DNA of 64,000 nt, taken from positions 310,001-374,000 of the forward strand of contig NZ_CP019343.1 in NCBI RefSeq assembly GCF_002117105.1. Reading direction: 5' to 3'. Within the stretch, counting starts at the first letter, position 1. The number at the start of each line of letters is the position of its first letter. Under the pieces are notes generated by a model. That model did no database searches. It had not been told where the DNA came from and saw only the letters and a program-made list of their open reading frames with translations. Made by a program: the position numbers and the translations under genes. This DNA is from Oceanicoccus sagamiensis (GTDB lineage: Bacteria > Pseudomonadota > Gammaproteobacteria > Pseudomonadales > Dasaniaceae). Below are positions 1-8,814 of the stretch, piece after piece.

Positions 1-250
1 CATTATCGATAAAGCTATTCGTTTCAGGTTCATCCAGGTCTATTGCATAGGTCACCGTAAAACCATCATTGACACTTAACACCCCAAACGATCCTGCCGG
101 GTCATCTATTGAGGTAATAAATCCGCTGAACTCATAGTGCACCATCGCCGCATTAGCACTCGAAGTAAGAGCAATAGCTACAGCACTAAAGACCATTGCC
201 GTAAGCGGCCGTTTTATTGCATGCTTTATTGGTTGTATTAACGTTTTCAT
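1..250 (-). CDS. Secreted protein, N-terminal part (PEP-CTERM-like), runs off the left edge
   Basis: The frame opens at the ATG at 250 and stays open to the window edge, giving 83 residues. The N-terminus is basic (IKHAIKRPL), then hydrophobic (AMVFSAVAIALTSS), then has an ANA/A signal-peptidase-I site near residue 34. The mature start (HYEFSGFITSIDD...GSFGVLSVNDGFTVTYAIDLD) has the short beta-strand pattern common in PEP-CTERM and related exported proteins, but the C-terminal sorting signal would lie outside the window. Function is unknown. That it is exported is clear; assignment to the PEP-CTERM group is inference supported by several such proteins elsewhere in the window. Confidence 0.7.
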   Translation of the reverse strand, partial: MKTLIQPIKHAIKRPLTAMVFSAVAIALTSSANAAMVHYEFSGFITSIDDPAGSFGVLSVNDGFTVTYAIDLDEPETNSFIDN

Positions 251-641
251 AATTAATCCATTGTTAAATCAGTCATTGAGTTAGTGACTATGTCGGATTA
301 ATGAATAAAACGGTTCAATCATTTATATATTTAGAACAATAAAAAAAACCGATTTTCTCGAGGGAAAAATAGGACTTTTCAATGAGGGATTGACCCTATT
401 GTATTAACTATTGATCAATGTAAAGTCAAATAGTCCGATAAGGGAGCAGACACCCACCCTATCACGCATAATCGCCACATCTTTAGTAACTCTGAATTCA
501 CCCTATGACTGACCCTCAATCCAACCGCAAAGTCGGCTTTGCTTTACTCGGCCACCCCATGTAGTCAAGGCCAGATAAAGGCGAGAGTATTCAGCGCTTT
601 ACCATGTCGATTATTCATCCTTTTTATCTTAAGGGCAGAGC
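251..641. other. Intergenic, no convincing gene
   Basis: AT-rich upstream region of the leftmost gene. A 19-codon frame at 505-564 (MTDPQSNRKVGFALLGHPM, then TAG) has coding-like composition and could be a remnant 5' end, but nothing supports it further. No promoter was called with confidence. Confidence 0.4.
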
Positions 642-668
642 AAAAAAAGGCTCCGAAAGGAGCCTTCT
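642..668 (-). terminator. Rho-independent terminator of the large cytochrome gene
   Basis: Perfect 8-bp stem AAGGCTCC/GGAGCCTT with GAAA loop (647-666). On the minus strand it is followed by a run of seven T. It lies 50 bases beyond the stop codon at 716. Confidence 0.85.
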
Positions 669-715
669 ATTAGAACAATTGTGTCAAGCCAAAGCGACTT
701 TAATGACCATCGCTA

Positions 716-3700
716 CTAGCCCTGACAGGCATCACCAATACCATTGTTATCTGAATCGAGTTGATCATCATTATCTACACCAGGGCAATTATCCAGACCA
801 TCCAGAAAGTTATCCTGATCACGGTTGATACCCATGCGAGTGCCTGACCCCGGAGGCGCGCAAGTAAAGGTAATAGGCCCTTCAGTATTGGCCAGACTAC
901 GCAGTTCAGCCTCAGTGATGGTGTTATTGGTGTCGTCGCGGAATAAGCCGCTAGACTCTAACTCCCAACCCCTTGCAACACCACCCACATGGCCTTTGGC
1001 AATCAGATCACATTGCACGGTTTGACCACCCAATACCAAAGAAGCAAAGGGTGCACTATCACTGTCAATCAGCAAATTAAGACGCTGATTAACCGCATTG
1101 GCATTGCTAGCCGTCAAGGTGACTTGCTGACCAACAACCGGCGCCAGATCGGAATCAAAAGCCAACATAAAGGATTCAAGGTCATCCGCATCGTTACCGT
1201 TAAGCACAAAGACCGGCGCCCCAAGAAAATCTTCCACGGTGGGAAGGCTGCCATCATGCGCAAAACCAAAACCCCGTATTTGATCACCGGCGGCATCAAA
1301 CATACCCACTTTGCTATACATATTCCTTAGGTGAGGCACTTTAAAACTTTGTGGTTCACCATCGAAGGTAGCACCACCGTCGGAACCAAAGGCCCCCTGT
1401 TCAGGGTTTAATACATGGCAGCCATCACAACTTTCTACGGTATCCGTACCCGCTCTGTTATAGGTTGTAGCACCCGTTTGTTGCTGCGTGGTGAGACTAT
1501 TGTCAAGATTGCGGACCGGGTTTGGCGGTAATTGAACCTGCAAAATAAAATCAGCAAATTCCTGCATCTGTTGCGTAGTAGGAATACCTTCCATACCCAC
1601 AAGACCTTCATAGGCAACAATAAAGTTCATAAAGCCGGCCTGCTCACTACAGGCAGCACCTGTTGGCTCATTACAGGGATCCAGGCCAAAGAATCCATCG
1701 ACACGATCACCACGCCAATGCAAAGACCCCATTGTCGACATACCTTTCAGAGTCTGGGTAGTCATGGGTCCTTTCATCGGGTGGATGGTAGGATCAGGGT
1801 TAATGAAATTAGCCAGCGGCGCATTACTCGGATTAGGTTGGTTGTTGATACCAATACCACCATCCGGGTCACCCAAATTCCACGCCAATTCATCCTTATC
1901 AGCAAAGATATGACAGCTTGAACATGAGGCTTCACCGTTACCCGAAGTCAGCTGCGCGTCGTACAACATAGGACGACCATTAATCACTGACTGTGGCTCC
2001 GGATTATGTAAGGTATCAATGGCAACAACGGCACCAGTATTTAAATTAACTGTCTCAACCTGATTGTTAAAGCGAGTAAAAACAAACATCCGGTTATTGC
2101 TTTCATCTAACACCAACCCCGCCGGACCACCACCCACATCAATATGGTTAGCAGCCGCAGCAACAGGATCAAAGTTGGATTCAAAAGCCGGGTCTTCCAA
2201 CGCTGCCGTGTTGTAAACCCCTATTTTTCCAGAGCCAAATGCGGCCACATACACTGTAGAACCATCGGCAGACACTACCGGCTGTAAAGGTGTTGCCAGA
2301 CTGCTTGATTTGGTCAATGGCGTTGGGTGGTTGTTAGTATTACTGTCGGTAAACAGTTTGCTGTAATCAATATGCTGATTGAGATGCTGCACATCCACAC
2401 TGCCATTGGCCGGATTAATCACACTGATGCGCGCCTCCGATAAATGCCCCTGAACCGTCGAGCCACCGTGATCACCCGCACCTTCAAACAGCACTTCATT
2501 AGGCAGCTCTGTGTTAGTGACATAGAGTTTTCCCGTTGCGGGGTTTACCACCATGTTAAATAACACCGTGCCGACTGAGTCAAACTCCTGCACTGAGTTG
2601 GCTGCCAATGTATTAGCATCAATGGAAAAAACGTCATGATCAGGCAAAGTAAACTGCACAATACTGCCCCAATCACGGCCCAGCGTATCGCGCCAGGTAG
2701 AACCGTCATACTTAACGATAATACTGCTTTCAGGCGCAGGTGCACCGCCAACATTATCCTCAACACCTGGTACACCACCCGGTGCTCCCGGCGCACAATT
2801 GGTACCTCCACTAAATTGGAAACCATCACAGACTAAGGTTTCATTGATAACGGTAGTCTGGTTACCGGACATAAATGCCGCTATATAAACGGTATTACCA
2901 TCCGGGCTGGTTGTTAGTGCACGAGGCGTATCGGCAAAAAAGGTGAGGATACGGTTAGGTGTGCCGCCCAGGGTATTACCCGGATTAGCACTATCAAATA
3001 CCCAAACATCGGCACGCCCTATACCCGCGGATTCAAGCTGGGGATCACCCGCGCCAGGAACACCGGCAATAGAGGCATGGGTAAGATGCTGGCCGCGATG
3101 CGCAGCGGTAATAAAGGCCCTTGCTCCGCCGTTACCGGCAAAGACAATGTCACGGGGCTCATCACCCACCAGCAAGGTTCTAGTGACGCGCCCCTGAGCA
3201 ATATCAACAATACTAACGCTGTCAGACAAGTGGTTAACTACCCACACCTCATTATTTGTTCTGGCGGCTACAGCAACTGGCTCCATACCCACAGCAATAG
3301 AACCCGCAGCGACCAGACCAGAGGCGGTGACATTAAAGATTTCAAGCCGGTTATCCGGTGTATTGGTGACAAACAGCCTGGTTTTGTCCGGTGAAAAAGC
3401 CATAGGTCTAACAGGGCCACTTTCAAAAGCGGTAAAACCGGTTGAAATACTGACGGTCAAAGTGGCTTGGTCATTGTCGGTATAGGCAATACCATCCGAC
3501 ACTTCAACCACAAAGCTATTAGGGCCAGTGTCAGTGGCGGAAGGTGTTCCTGAAAGCGTGCCATCAGGTGCCACCTGCAACCATGCCGGGCCTGAGATTT
3601 TGCTATAGGTTAAGGGATCATTATCAGCATCCGTAGCAGTACCCGCCAAGGTGCCCACTATGGCCTTGCCTGGCGTCAGTGAGGGTAGTGATATTGTAGG

Positions 3701-4288
3701 GTTAGTAAAAACCGGCGGTTCCGGGCGCTTGCCAAAATAGACGGCAAAGGCGTCAAGGCGAAATTTTTCCGAACGACCATCCGCTGTTGAACGAAAGCGA
3801 ACCAGCAGGTCCGCCTGATCATAAGCCATCGCAGGCATATCCAGCACATAAAACTCCCAACGATCGGTATCATTTAAACGCTGTAGCTCTGTCCAGTTAT
3901 CACCGTCATCATTAGAAAGTTCAGCATAAAAATACTCACCACTGTCATAACGGTAAGTACGAATAGCGTATTCAATCTTTAATTTATCGGTAAACCCACG
4001 GGTATCAATGGTGGTTTGAACCCAGCCATCGTCATTTAATTCACCGCTTCGACTACCTTCATAGTCAATCGAACTATTATCAACATCACCCTGAGTTTCC
4101 CAGTTCTGCCATTCTGGGTCACGGTTTTCAAAGCCGTCCTCAAACAGCATTTCAAACTCTGTAGCCGCTTGCAGGGGTGTAACACAGAACAAGGCTGCAA
4201 CCAGAAAACATGCCTTCGACACCAAGCCGGTACTAGAATTTATTATTGTATTAAAATGATTATCTTTGGTTTTGGTATTCACTGACAT
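716..4288 (-). CDS. Large secreted di-haem c-type cytochrome with beta-propeller, Ig-like and thrombospondin-3 regions
   Basis: 1190 residues. The frame extends to 4312, but the ATG at 4288 has GGAG seven bases upstream and is the better start. Order seen: signal peptide ending PLQA/A near residue 42; a jelly-roll-like region; a putative-Ig repeat (residues about 200-275, with GTLSGTPSATDTG); a YVTN-type beta-propeller (FSPDKTRLFVTNT, VWVVNHLSDSVSIVD, about 290-780); two haem-binding motifs CSSCH (C789-H793) and CDGCH (C954-H958) in a MauG/cytochrome-c-peroxidase-like region; and a C-terminal calcium-binding type thrombospondin-3 repeat (DNCPGVDNDDQLDSDNNG). Two c-haems make a periplasmic or outer-surface electron-transfer or peroxidase role likely. 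The substrate is unknown. It is transcribed alone and ends at a strong terminator. Confidence 0.85.
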   Translation of the reverse strand: MSVNTKTKDNHFNTIINSSTGLVSKACFLVAALFCVTPLQAATEFEMLFEDGFENRDPEWQNWETQGDVDNSSIDYEGSRSGELNDDGWVQTTIDTRGFTDKLKIEYAIRTYRYDSGEYFYAELSNDDGDNWTELQRLNDTDRWEFYVLDMPAMAYDQADLLVRFRSTADGRSEKFRLDAFAVYFGKRPEPPVFTNPTISLPSLTPGKAIVGTLAGTATDADNDPLTYSKISGPAWLQVAPDGTLSGTPSATDTGPNSFVVEVSDGIAYTDNDQATLTVSISTGFTAFESGPVRPMAFSPDKTRLFVTNTPDNRLEIFNVTASGLVAAGSIAVGMEPVAVAARTNNEVWVVNHLSDSVSIVDIAQGRVTRTLLVGDEPRDIVFAGNGGARAFITAAHRGQHLTHASIAGVPGAGDPQLESAGIGRADVWVFDSANPGNTLGGTPNRILTFFADTPRALTTSPDGNTVYIAAFMSGNQTTVINETLVCDGFQFSGGTNCAPGAPGGVPGVEDNVGGAPAPESSIIVKYDGSTWRDTLGRDWGSIVQFTLPDHDVFSIDANTLAANSVQEFDSVGTVLFNMVVNPATGKLYVTNTELPNEVLFEGAGDHGGSTVQGHLSEARISVINPANGSVDVQHLNQHIDYSKLFTDSNTNNHPTPLTKSSSLATPLQPVVSADGSTVYVAAFGSGKIGVYNTAALEDPAFESNFDPVAAAANHIDVGGGPAGLVLDESNNRMFVFTRFNNQVETVNLNTGAVVAIDTLHNPEPQSVINGRPMLYDAQLTSGNGEASCSSCHIFADKDELAWNLGDPDGGIGINNQPNPSNAPLANFINPDPTIHPMKGPMTTQTLKGMSTMGSLHWRGDRVDGFFGLDPCNEPTGAACSEQAGFMNFIVAYEGLVGMEGIPTTQQMQEFADFILQVQLPPNPVRNLDNSLTTQQQTGATTYNRAGTDTVESCDGCHVLNPEQGAFGSDGGATFDGEPQSFKVPHLRNMYSKVGMFDAAGDQIRGFGFAHDGSLPTVEDFLGAPVFVLNGNDADDLESFMLAFDSDLAPVVGQQVTLTASNANAVNQRLNLLIDSDSAPFASLVLGGQTVQCDLIAKGHVGGVARGWELESSGLFRDDTNNTITEAELRSLANTEGPITFTCAPPGSGTRMGINRDQDNFLDGLDNCPGVDNDDQLDSDNNGIGDACQG

Positions 4289-4866
4289 GCTTTTCTCCAC
4301 TTTATAATGCATTAACCATGTATCACGCTAACAATGTATCAAGCTGAAAAAATCTACTTTTATCCACCTTGAAAAAACAAAACAGGCAGGGATAAAAAAA
4401 TCAACGGTTAATCAATAACAAAATGCATGCCAATGGCCTGAATATCCTTCTTCAAAAAGGCAAAACGGTAGCGAACTGACAGTGGCTAACAAAGTTCTGT
4501 CACCCATGTTACAGGAAGAAATTTCAAGTCAATCATCAAAGCCATATCAATAAGACACAATCAATGTAACACTCGTACAAACAGTAAAAAAAGCTCCAGA
4601 AATGTAAAATTTATCGGCACATAAATAATTTTTCTTCCAAAAAACATGACGATAATAAATTTAATATCAGAAAACAAAATAAGGCAGGATTAGTTTATAG
4701 CAAAGATAAAAAAAACTGATCAAACGAGACAGCCACCATAACCCCCACGATACAGAGGCAAAGCAACAAGGGTGACAAAAATCAAAGAATAACAATTAAT
4801 CCCTGTAAGAAAATTCGACAATTATTTTTATTCTCATATTAAAAAATAACTGAAGAGATATTGAAA
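4289..4866. other. Long AT-rich intergenic region
   Basis: About 580 bases between the divergent cytochrome and lipoprotein genes, clearly richer in A and T than its neighbours, with no ORF of note on either strand. It presumably holds the cytochrome promoter, but no clear -35/-10 pair was identified for that gene. Confidence 0.5.
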
Positions 4867-4895
4867 TTGACATGCAAAACAAAAGATAATTTAAT
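4867..4895 (+). promoter_or_regulatory. Sigma70-type promoter of the lipoprotein gene
   Basis: TTGACA at 4867-4872, 17-base spacer, TTTAAT at 4890-4895 (one mismatch to TATAAT). This predicts a start of transcription near 4902, about 36 bases before the ATG at 4938. Confidence 0.6.
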
Positions 4896-4937
4896 GTTTG
4901 AATTCTGAGATAAAGAAAATAAAACGGGACAAACACC

Positions 4938-5360
4938 ATGCAAAAAAAATTATTACACTATGAATTACTCTTTTTTTGCTTGATGTTTTTGGGTTGCGCA
5001 GGTCAAGACAAGACTTCAAACCAGTCGGTGATTTATAATATCCCCAGCCAGTCCAGCAATATCAAACTAACGGCGAATAATATAACAAGCAGCGATCTTA
5101 TCCAGTTGAACCTTCCGATGCCTCGCTCACTGATAAACGAGGCAGGCATGCAGGCCACATTACTCAGCGAACTAGATAGTAACGGCCGCGGTAACAAAGT
5201 AATGCTGCCGCTTGCAGAGCCCGACATAGATAATGAAACCGTCCTTGTTTCAATCAGCACTGAACATCTTACCCAGGGTCAGGAGTATTTATTGCTGGTA
5301 AGAACCACCCACAAATACTTTAATCCCAACCGAAGATACTTTATTAGTATTGGCGAATGA
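4938..5360 (+). CDS. Small predicted lipoprotein, unknown function
   Basis: 140 residues. The N-terminus is a lipoprotein signal: basic start, hydrophobic LLFFCLMFLGC with the lipobox cysteine near residue 20. The mature part (about 120 residues) has no motif I recognise; its end (HLTQGQEYLLLVRTTHKYFNPNRRYFISIGE region) is beta-strand-like. A good promoter precedes it, but the Shine-Dalgarno sequence is weak (GGGAC). It stands alone, convergent with the decayed surE gene. Real gene likely because signal, lipobox and promoter agree; function not assignable. Confidence 0.65.
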   Translation: MQKKLLHYELLFFCLMFLGCAGQDKTSNQSVIYNIPSQSSNIKLTANNITSSDLIQLNLPMPRSLINEAGMQATLLSELDSNGRGNKVMLPLAEPDIDNETVLVSISTEHLTQGQEYLLLVRTTHKYFNPNRRYFISIGE

Positions 5361-5417
5361 TCTTTACAGTCCTTCTACAGGCTGCAACCCCCATAGAATA
5401 AAACCCATCAAGGCAGA

Positions 5418-6056
5418 CTAATAATCGGATGCATTTCTTATCGTCATATCACCATTAAGTACAGAGATAGTGACATAATCGTCGCGCAGATTGTCCAGGT
5501 CATTATTGGGCACAGGGTTTGGTGACTGTGGCGGGAACATCTTGACATCAAGACTAACTTGCATCGTACCGGTAGTAGCGATCCAGACAAACTCTATACT
5601 GCTTCTGGAGGGGAGACTGATCACCTTGGCAGCAACAGGCGCTGTGCGGCCTTCGTCATATATACACTGGCCAGTTGATATTCAGCATCGCACCTACCGG
5701 GATAATATCCCCACCAAGGCGAAAGGGGTTTAGGCGCTCATCAGCCATACGTGCAACAAAGTCCGCCGCTATTGGCATCTGCTCAACCACAGCAACCGTT
5801 TTACCAAACGACGAAATACGTGCACCTCCTATACTACTTTGCGGGTTAAGCGGAGCAACAACAGTGACCGTATGACCAGCCCCTTCAAACGCATTTTTTC
5901 ATGCAGCCAAACCCGGCGCCATATTGGTGCCATTGATTTTTCCACCATTGCCATCGCTAACTTGTTCAAAAATCCATCGTCATTGGTCACCAGAATATTC
6001 AATCCATAAGCGGGCTGCATCACCACACCAAGCAACAGTGCGATGGTTAAAACAGC
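5418..6056 (-). pseudogene. surE: Decayed exported surE-like 5'/3'-nucleotidase
   Basis: Three pieces of one SurE-type protein lie in order in different frames. The first (about 6056-5829) has a signal-like stretch (VLTIALLLGVVMQPAYG) followed by NILVTNDDGF, the SurE N-terminal motif with the metal-binding DD. The second frame (about 5895-5656) reads NAFEGAGHTVTVVAPLNPQS and ends VGAMLNINWP, both SurE signatures. The third (ending 5418) contains DLDNLRDDYVTISVLNGDMT, matching the SurE C-terminus. A frameshift lies in a T5 run just after NDDGF, a TGA interrupts the second frame, and the central segment with the nucleotide-binding SGIN-type motif is missing. SurE dephosphorylates nucleoside monophosphates; this copy cannot. 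It lies two bases after the GNAT gene and was probably co-transcribed with it. Confidence 0.8.
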
Positions 6057-6057
6057 C

Positions 6058-6594
6058 CTACCAATACTCTGGCTTATTCAAAGCCTCAACACACGCCGAG
6101 CAACCGGCAATAGGCACAATATCCTCACCCAATAAAGACTGCCCCAACCAACCCTCTGGCTGACTCATTATCTGCGGTGCTTTAACCACCTGCTCAGAGA
6201 TCGGTTTAAAACCCACCTTGCCATAATAAGCAGGGTCACCGTAGGTTAACAATAAAGCGACCCCATGCTCTCTCAACACATTAATTCCAAAGTTGATTAA
6301 TGCCTGCCCAACACCCTTACCTTGAGCCGAAGTAGCAATCGCGACCGGGGATAGGATAAACGCATTAATGCCATTATCAAACGTCATCCGGGTAAAAAAG
6401 ATACTGCCAACAAGCTGCTTATCTTCCGTGGCAATAAAACCAAAAATATCCTCTGACGGGGTTGTGGCTATCAGGTTACTGACCAAACCGCCGATGGCCA
6501 AACCCTCCTCCATCCCTTCTGACGCACCAAATACGTCGACAAATAATTGCTTTACCGGCTCGCTGCCAAGCTCTTTGTAATCCAACAACATCAT
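6058..6594 (-). CDS. GNAT-family N-acetyltransferase (YhbS-like)
   Basis: 178 residues. The acetyl-CoA binding motif is visible as VAIATSAQGKGVGQALINFG (residues about 83-102), and the C-terminal half has TYGDPAYYGKVGFKP, which is characteristic of the YhbS-type subgroup. It should transfer an acetyl group from acetyl-CoA to an amine, substrate unknown. The start ATG at 6594 has GGGA six bases upstream. Its stop touches the surE remnant, so the pair were probably one operon. Confidence 0.85.
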   Translation of the reverse strand: MMLLDYKELGSEPVKQLFVDVFGASEGMEEGLAIGGLVSNLIATTPSEDIFGFIATEDKQLVGSIFFTRMTFDNGINAFILSPVAIATSAQGKGVGQALINFGINVLREHGVALLLTYGDPAYYGKVGFKPISEQVVKAPQIMSQPEGWLGQSLLGEDIVPIAGCSACVEALNKPEYW

Positions 6595-6619
6595 AACTTA
6601 TCCCTCAAACCTCAACTCA

Positions 6620-6988
6620 TCAGGCTGCGGCTTTATTTCCTTCAATCTGGTCAACGATCTCAACTACCCTGGCAACAGCAGAGTTCAGCTTGGTTTGACT
6701 AAAATATTCGGTATAACGAATATTAAGGTCTTCGCTATAAATACATAACTTGGGCAAACCGGCACCAAAGAATTCTATAGCGGTTAAATAGACACTTCTA
6801 GTCCCTACCTTTACCGCACAGTAAGAGGTTGAGCCCTTAATCTTTAAGCCTGGAAACGCTAGCTCAACGGCCTTGTAGTCATCACAGGCATCAGCCCTGA
6901 AGCGTACCCGGTCGGCAAAAACATCCTGTAGATGTGAGGCTGCGGTAAATGCGATTCGTGAAGTAATGGATTTACTGGAATTTTTCAT
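6620..6988 (-). CDS. Conserved-looking hypothetical protein, 122 aa
   Basis: No signal peptide or membrane segment. The protein has an alpha-beta pattern (YKAVELAFPGLKIKGSTSYCAVKVGTR region) and a basic N-terminus. I do not recognise the family. It lies 25 bases upstream of the GNAT gene in the same direction and may share a transcript with it. Confidence 0.6.
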   Translation of the reverse strand: MKNSSKSITSRIAFTAASHLQDVFADRVRFRADACDDYKAVELAFPGLKIKGSTSYCAVKVGTRSVYLTAIEFFGAGLPKLCIYSEDLNIRYTEYFSQTKLNSAVARVVEIVDQIEGNKAAA

Positions 6989-7349
6989 AATACACCCTAA
7001 ATCATTAAGAATTTACCCATATTCCAATACTGGCTTATTGGGTTTATGACTCAATCATAGGATTCAGCAAGTAATAATTACAATGTATTAATAATATCTA
7101 ACGAATTACCTATGGTAATGCCTATAAAGACCCAATAAGCAACCTAAATAACTCCTGATACACCCCCACTGCCAACCCCGTAAACAGGACTCTCTACCCT
7201 TTACTTCTGCGTAAAAGCTGGCATGCTTGGTCAACCTGAAATAGAACACCTATACACGCAGATAATAAACATAACGAACCGTAAGGCATTATCGTTCAAA
7301 AGCCCTATATTGATCAGAAAAACAGCACCAAGGAAACTAAAGGTACCCC
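6989..7349. other. Divergent intergenic region
   Basis: 361 bases between the minus-strand hypothetical gene and the plus-strand kinase cluster. It must hold promoters in both directions; no clear consensus pair or structure was found. Confidence 0.4.
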
Positions 7350-7916
7350 GTGAGCTCAATTGACATTGATAAACAGCTGTATATTGGCAAAGGGCTTGAT
7401 CGCGAATGTTATCTTCATCCAGAAGACTCCAGCAAGTGCATTAAAATCACTGTTTCCGGCGATTACCGGCAACATCGTGACGATATTAAATATTATCACC
7501 GCCTGCAAAAACGCGACATTAGCTGGCAACATCTGGCCCAGTTTCACGGTCTATGCAGCACCAGCCTTGGTGATGGGCTGATGTTTGAGGTAGTTCGCGA
7601 CCACGATGGTAGTATCTCTAAAAGCTTGCGAGACTATATCCGCGGTAATGGCTGCCCCATAGACCGGCAACAACTGGACGATGAATTGGCACGTTTAAAA
7701 AGCTACCTGCTAAAGCACAGTATTATTATGCGCGATTTAAAGGATGATAATTTACTACTGCAGCGGCTATCCGATAGCGAAGCGCGGCTGGTCGTTATCG
7801 ATGGTATTGGCAATAATGAGTTTATCCCTTTTTCTGAACTGGCACCGGTCTTTACTAATATGAAGATAAACCGAAAATGGGCCAAGTTCAGTCAAAAACT
7901 GCAGGCTAAACTTTAA
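7350..7916 (+). CDS. YrbL-like protein-kinase-fold protein
   Basis: 188 residues, GTG start at 7350 with AAGG upstream. The N-terminus (YIGKGLDRECYLHPEDSSKCIKI) has the glycine-rich loop and lysine strand of the YrbL/PhoP-regulated family, and RDLKDDNLLLQ (about residues 127-137) resembles a kinase catalytic loop, followed by VVIDGIG in the position of the DFG motif. Members of this family sit in the kinase-like superfamily with lipopolysaccharide core kinases. It is followed after two bases by a capsule-type glycosyltransferase, so a role in phosphorylating a surface glycan or its precursor is a reasonable inference; the substrate is not known. Confidence 0.8.
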   Translation: MSSIDIDKQLYIGKGLDRECYLHPEDSSKCIKITVSGDYRQHRDDIKYYHRLQKRDISWQHLAQFHGLCSTSLGDGLMFEVVRDHDGSISKSLRDYIRGNGCPIDRQQLDDELARLKSYLLKHSIIMRDLKDDNLLLQRLSDSEARLVVIDGIGNNEFIPFSELAPVFTNMKINRKWAKFSQKLQAKL

Positions 7917-7918
7917 CG

Positions 7919-8794
7919 ATGCAGACCTTATCGAACAAGGATAACAGTCACGCCATCCCTAAAAAGATCTGGTTTTTATGGCTACAGGGCTATGACGAAG
8001 CCCCCAAACTGGTCCAGCGCTGCTTTGAATCATGGCAGTATCACAACCCAGACTGGGAGCTTACCTTCTTAACGGAAGATAATATGGCCGATTATATTGA
8101 CCTGGGGCTACCCGCAGAAAAAATGGCCAAGCTTACCCGTCCTTTAATTTCAGATTTGGTGAGATTAAAACTGCTCGCAGAACATGGCGGGGTTTGGGTA
8201 GATTCTACTTGTATCTGCAAACAACCTTTAGACCATTGGCTTGGGCAATATCTGGACTCAGGCTTTTTTGTCTTTCACCAACACGATAAAGAACGTATTT
8301 TAACCAGCTGGTTTATGGCCAGTGAACCGGGCAATGCACTGACGAGTAAAATGTATCACGGCTTTAGTGACTATTTTTTAAATAATAGCTTTTCCAATTA
8401 CGGGCGATTTAAACGCCCGTTAAGAAAGCTGACCGAGAAAATACTCAATAAAAGCCCCCGCACTACACGCTATTGGTTTTCTCCCTTTGTCAGTAAAGTT
8501 CTGCGGATATCACCCTATTTTGCTATCCACTATCTGTTTGAAAAACTGGTGTTTGAAGATAGCGTGTGTAAAGCAATATGGGAGAGCACTAACGACTTCC
8601 CGGCAGTAGCTCCACAAAAGATCCGCCGTGTTGGGCCACTTACGCCCATTACTCCAGAGTTGAAACAAGATTTTGATCAGGGTATAGACCCACTGTATAA
8701 ACTGAAGTACAAGTGGAGCGAGCATATTGAAAAGGGTGAAGTCGATACGGTGATCGGCTACCTGCTCAACAAAGATATTACAGCCAACCGATAA
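7919..8794 (+). CDS. Capsular polysaccharide synthesis-type glycosyltransferase
   Basis: 291 residues. The N-terminus IPKKIWFLWLQGYDEAP and the motif SDLVRLKLLAEHGGVWVDST (about residues 79-98) are typical of the Caps_synth / OCH1-like glycosyltransferases, in which the aspartates bind the metal and nucleotide sugar. There is no membrane segment, so it probably acts on the cytoplasmic side on a lipid-linked or core oligosaccharide. It starts two bases after the kinase-like gene, which implies translational coupling. Donor and acceptor sugars cannot be read from the sequence. Confidence 0.85.
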   Translation: MQTLSNKDNSHAIPKKIWFLWLQGYDEAPKLVQRCFESWQYHNPDWELTFLTEDNMADYIDLGLPAEKMAKLTRPLISDLVRLKLLAEHGGVWVDSTCICKQPLDHWLGQYLDSGFFVFHQHDKERILTSWFMASEPGNALTSKMYHGFSDYFLNNSFSNYGRFKRPLRKLTEKILNKSPRTTRYWFSPFVSKVLRISPYFAIHYLFEKLVFEDSVCKAIWESTNDFPAVAPQKIRRVGPLTPITPELKQDFDQGIDPLYKLKYKWSEHIEKGEVDTVIGYLLNKDITANR

Positions 8795-8814
8795 AGCCTT
8801 AGGATAACGCTGCT

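Noticed and set aside
604-828. 74-codon plus-strand frame across the end of the cytochrome gene
   Set aside because: It overlaps the terminator and the 3' end of the large minus gene, and its composition is not coding-like.
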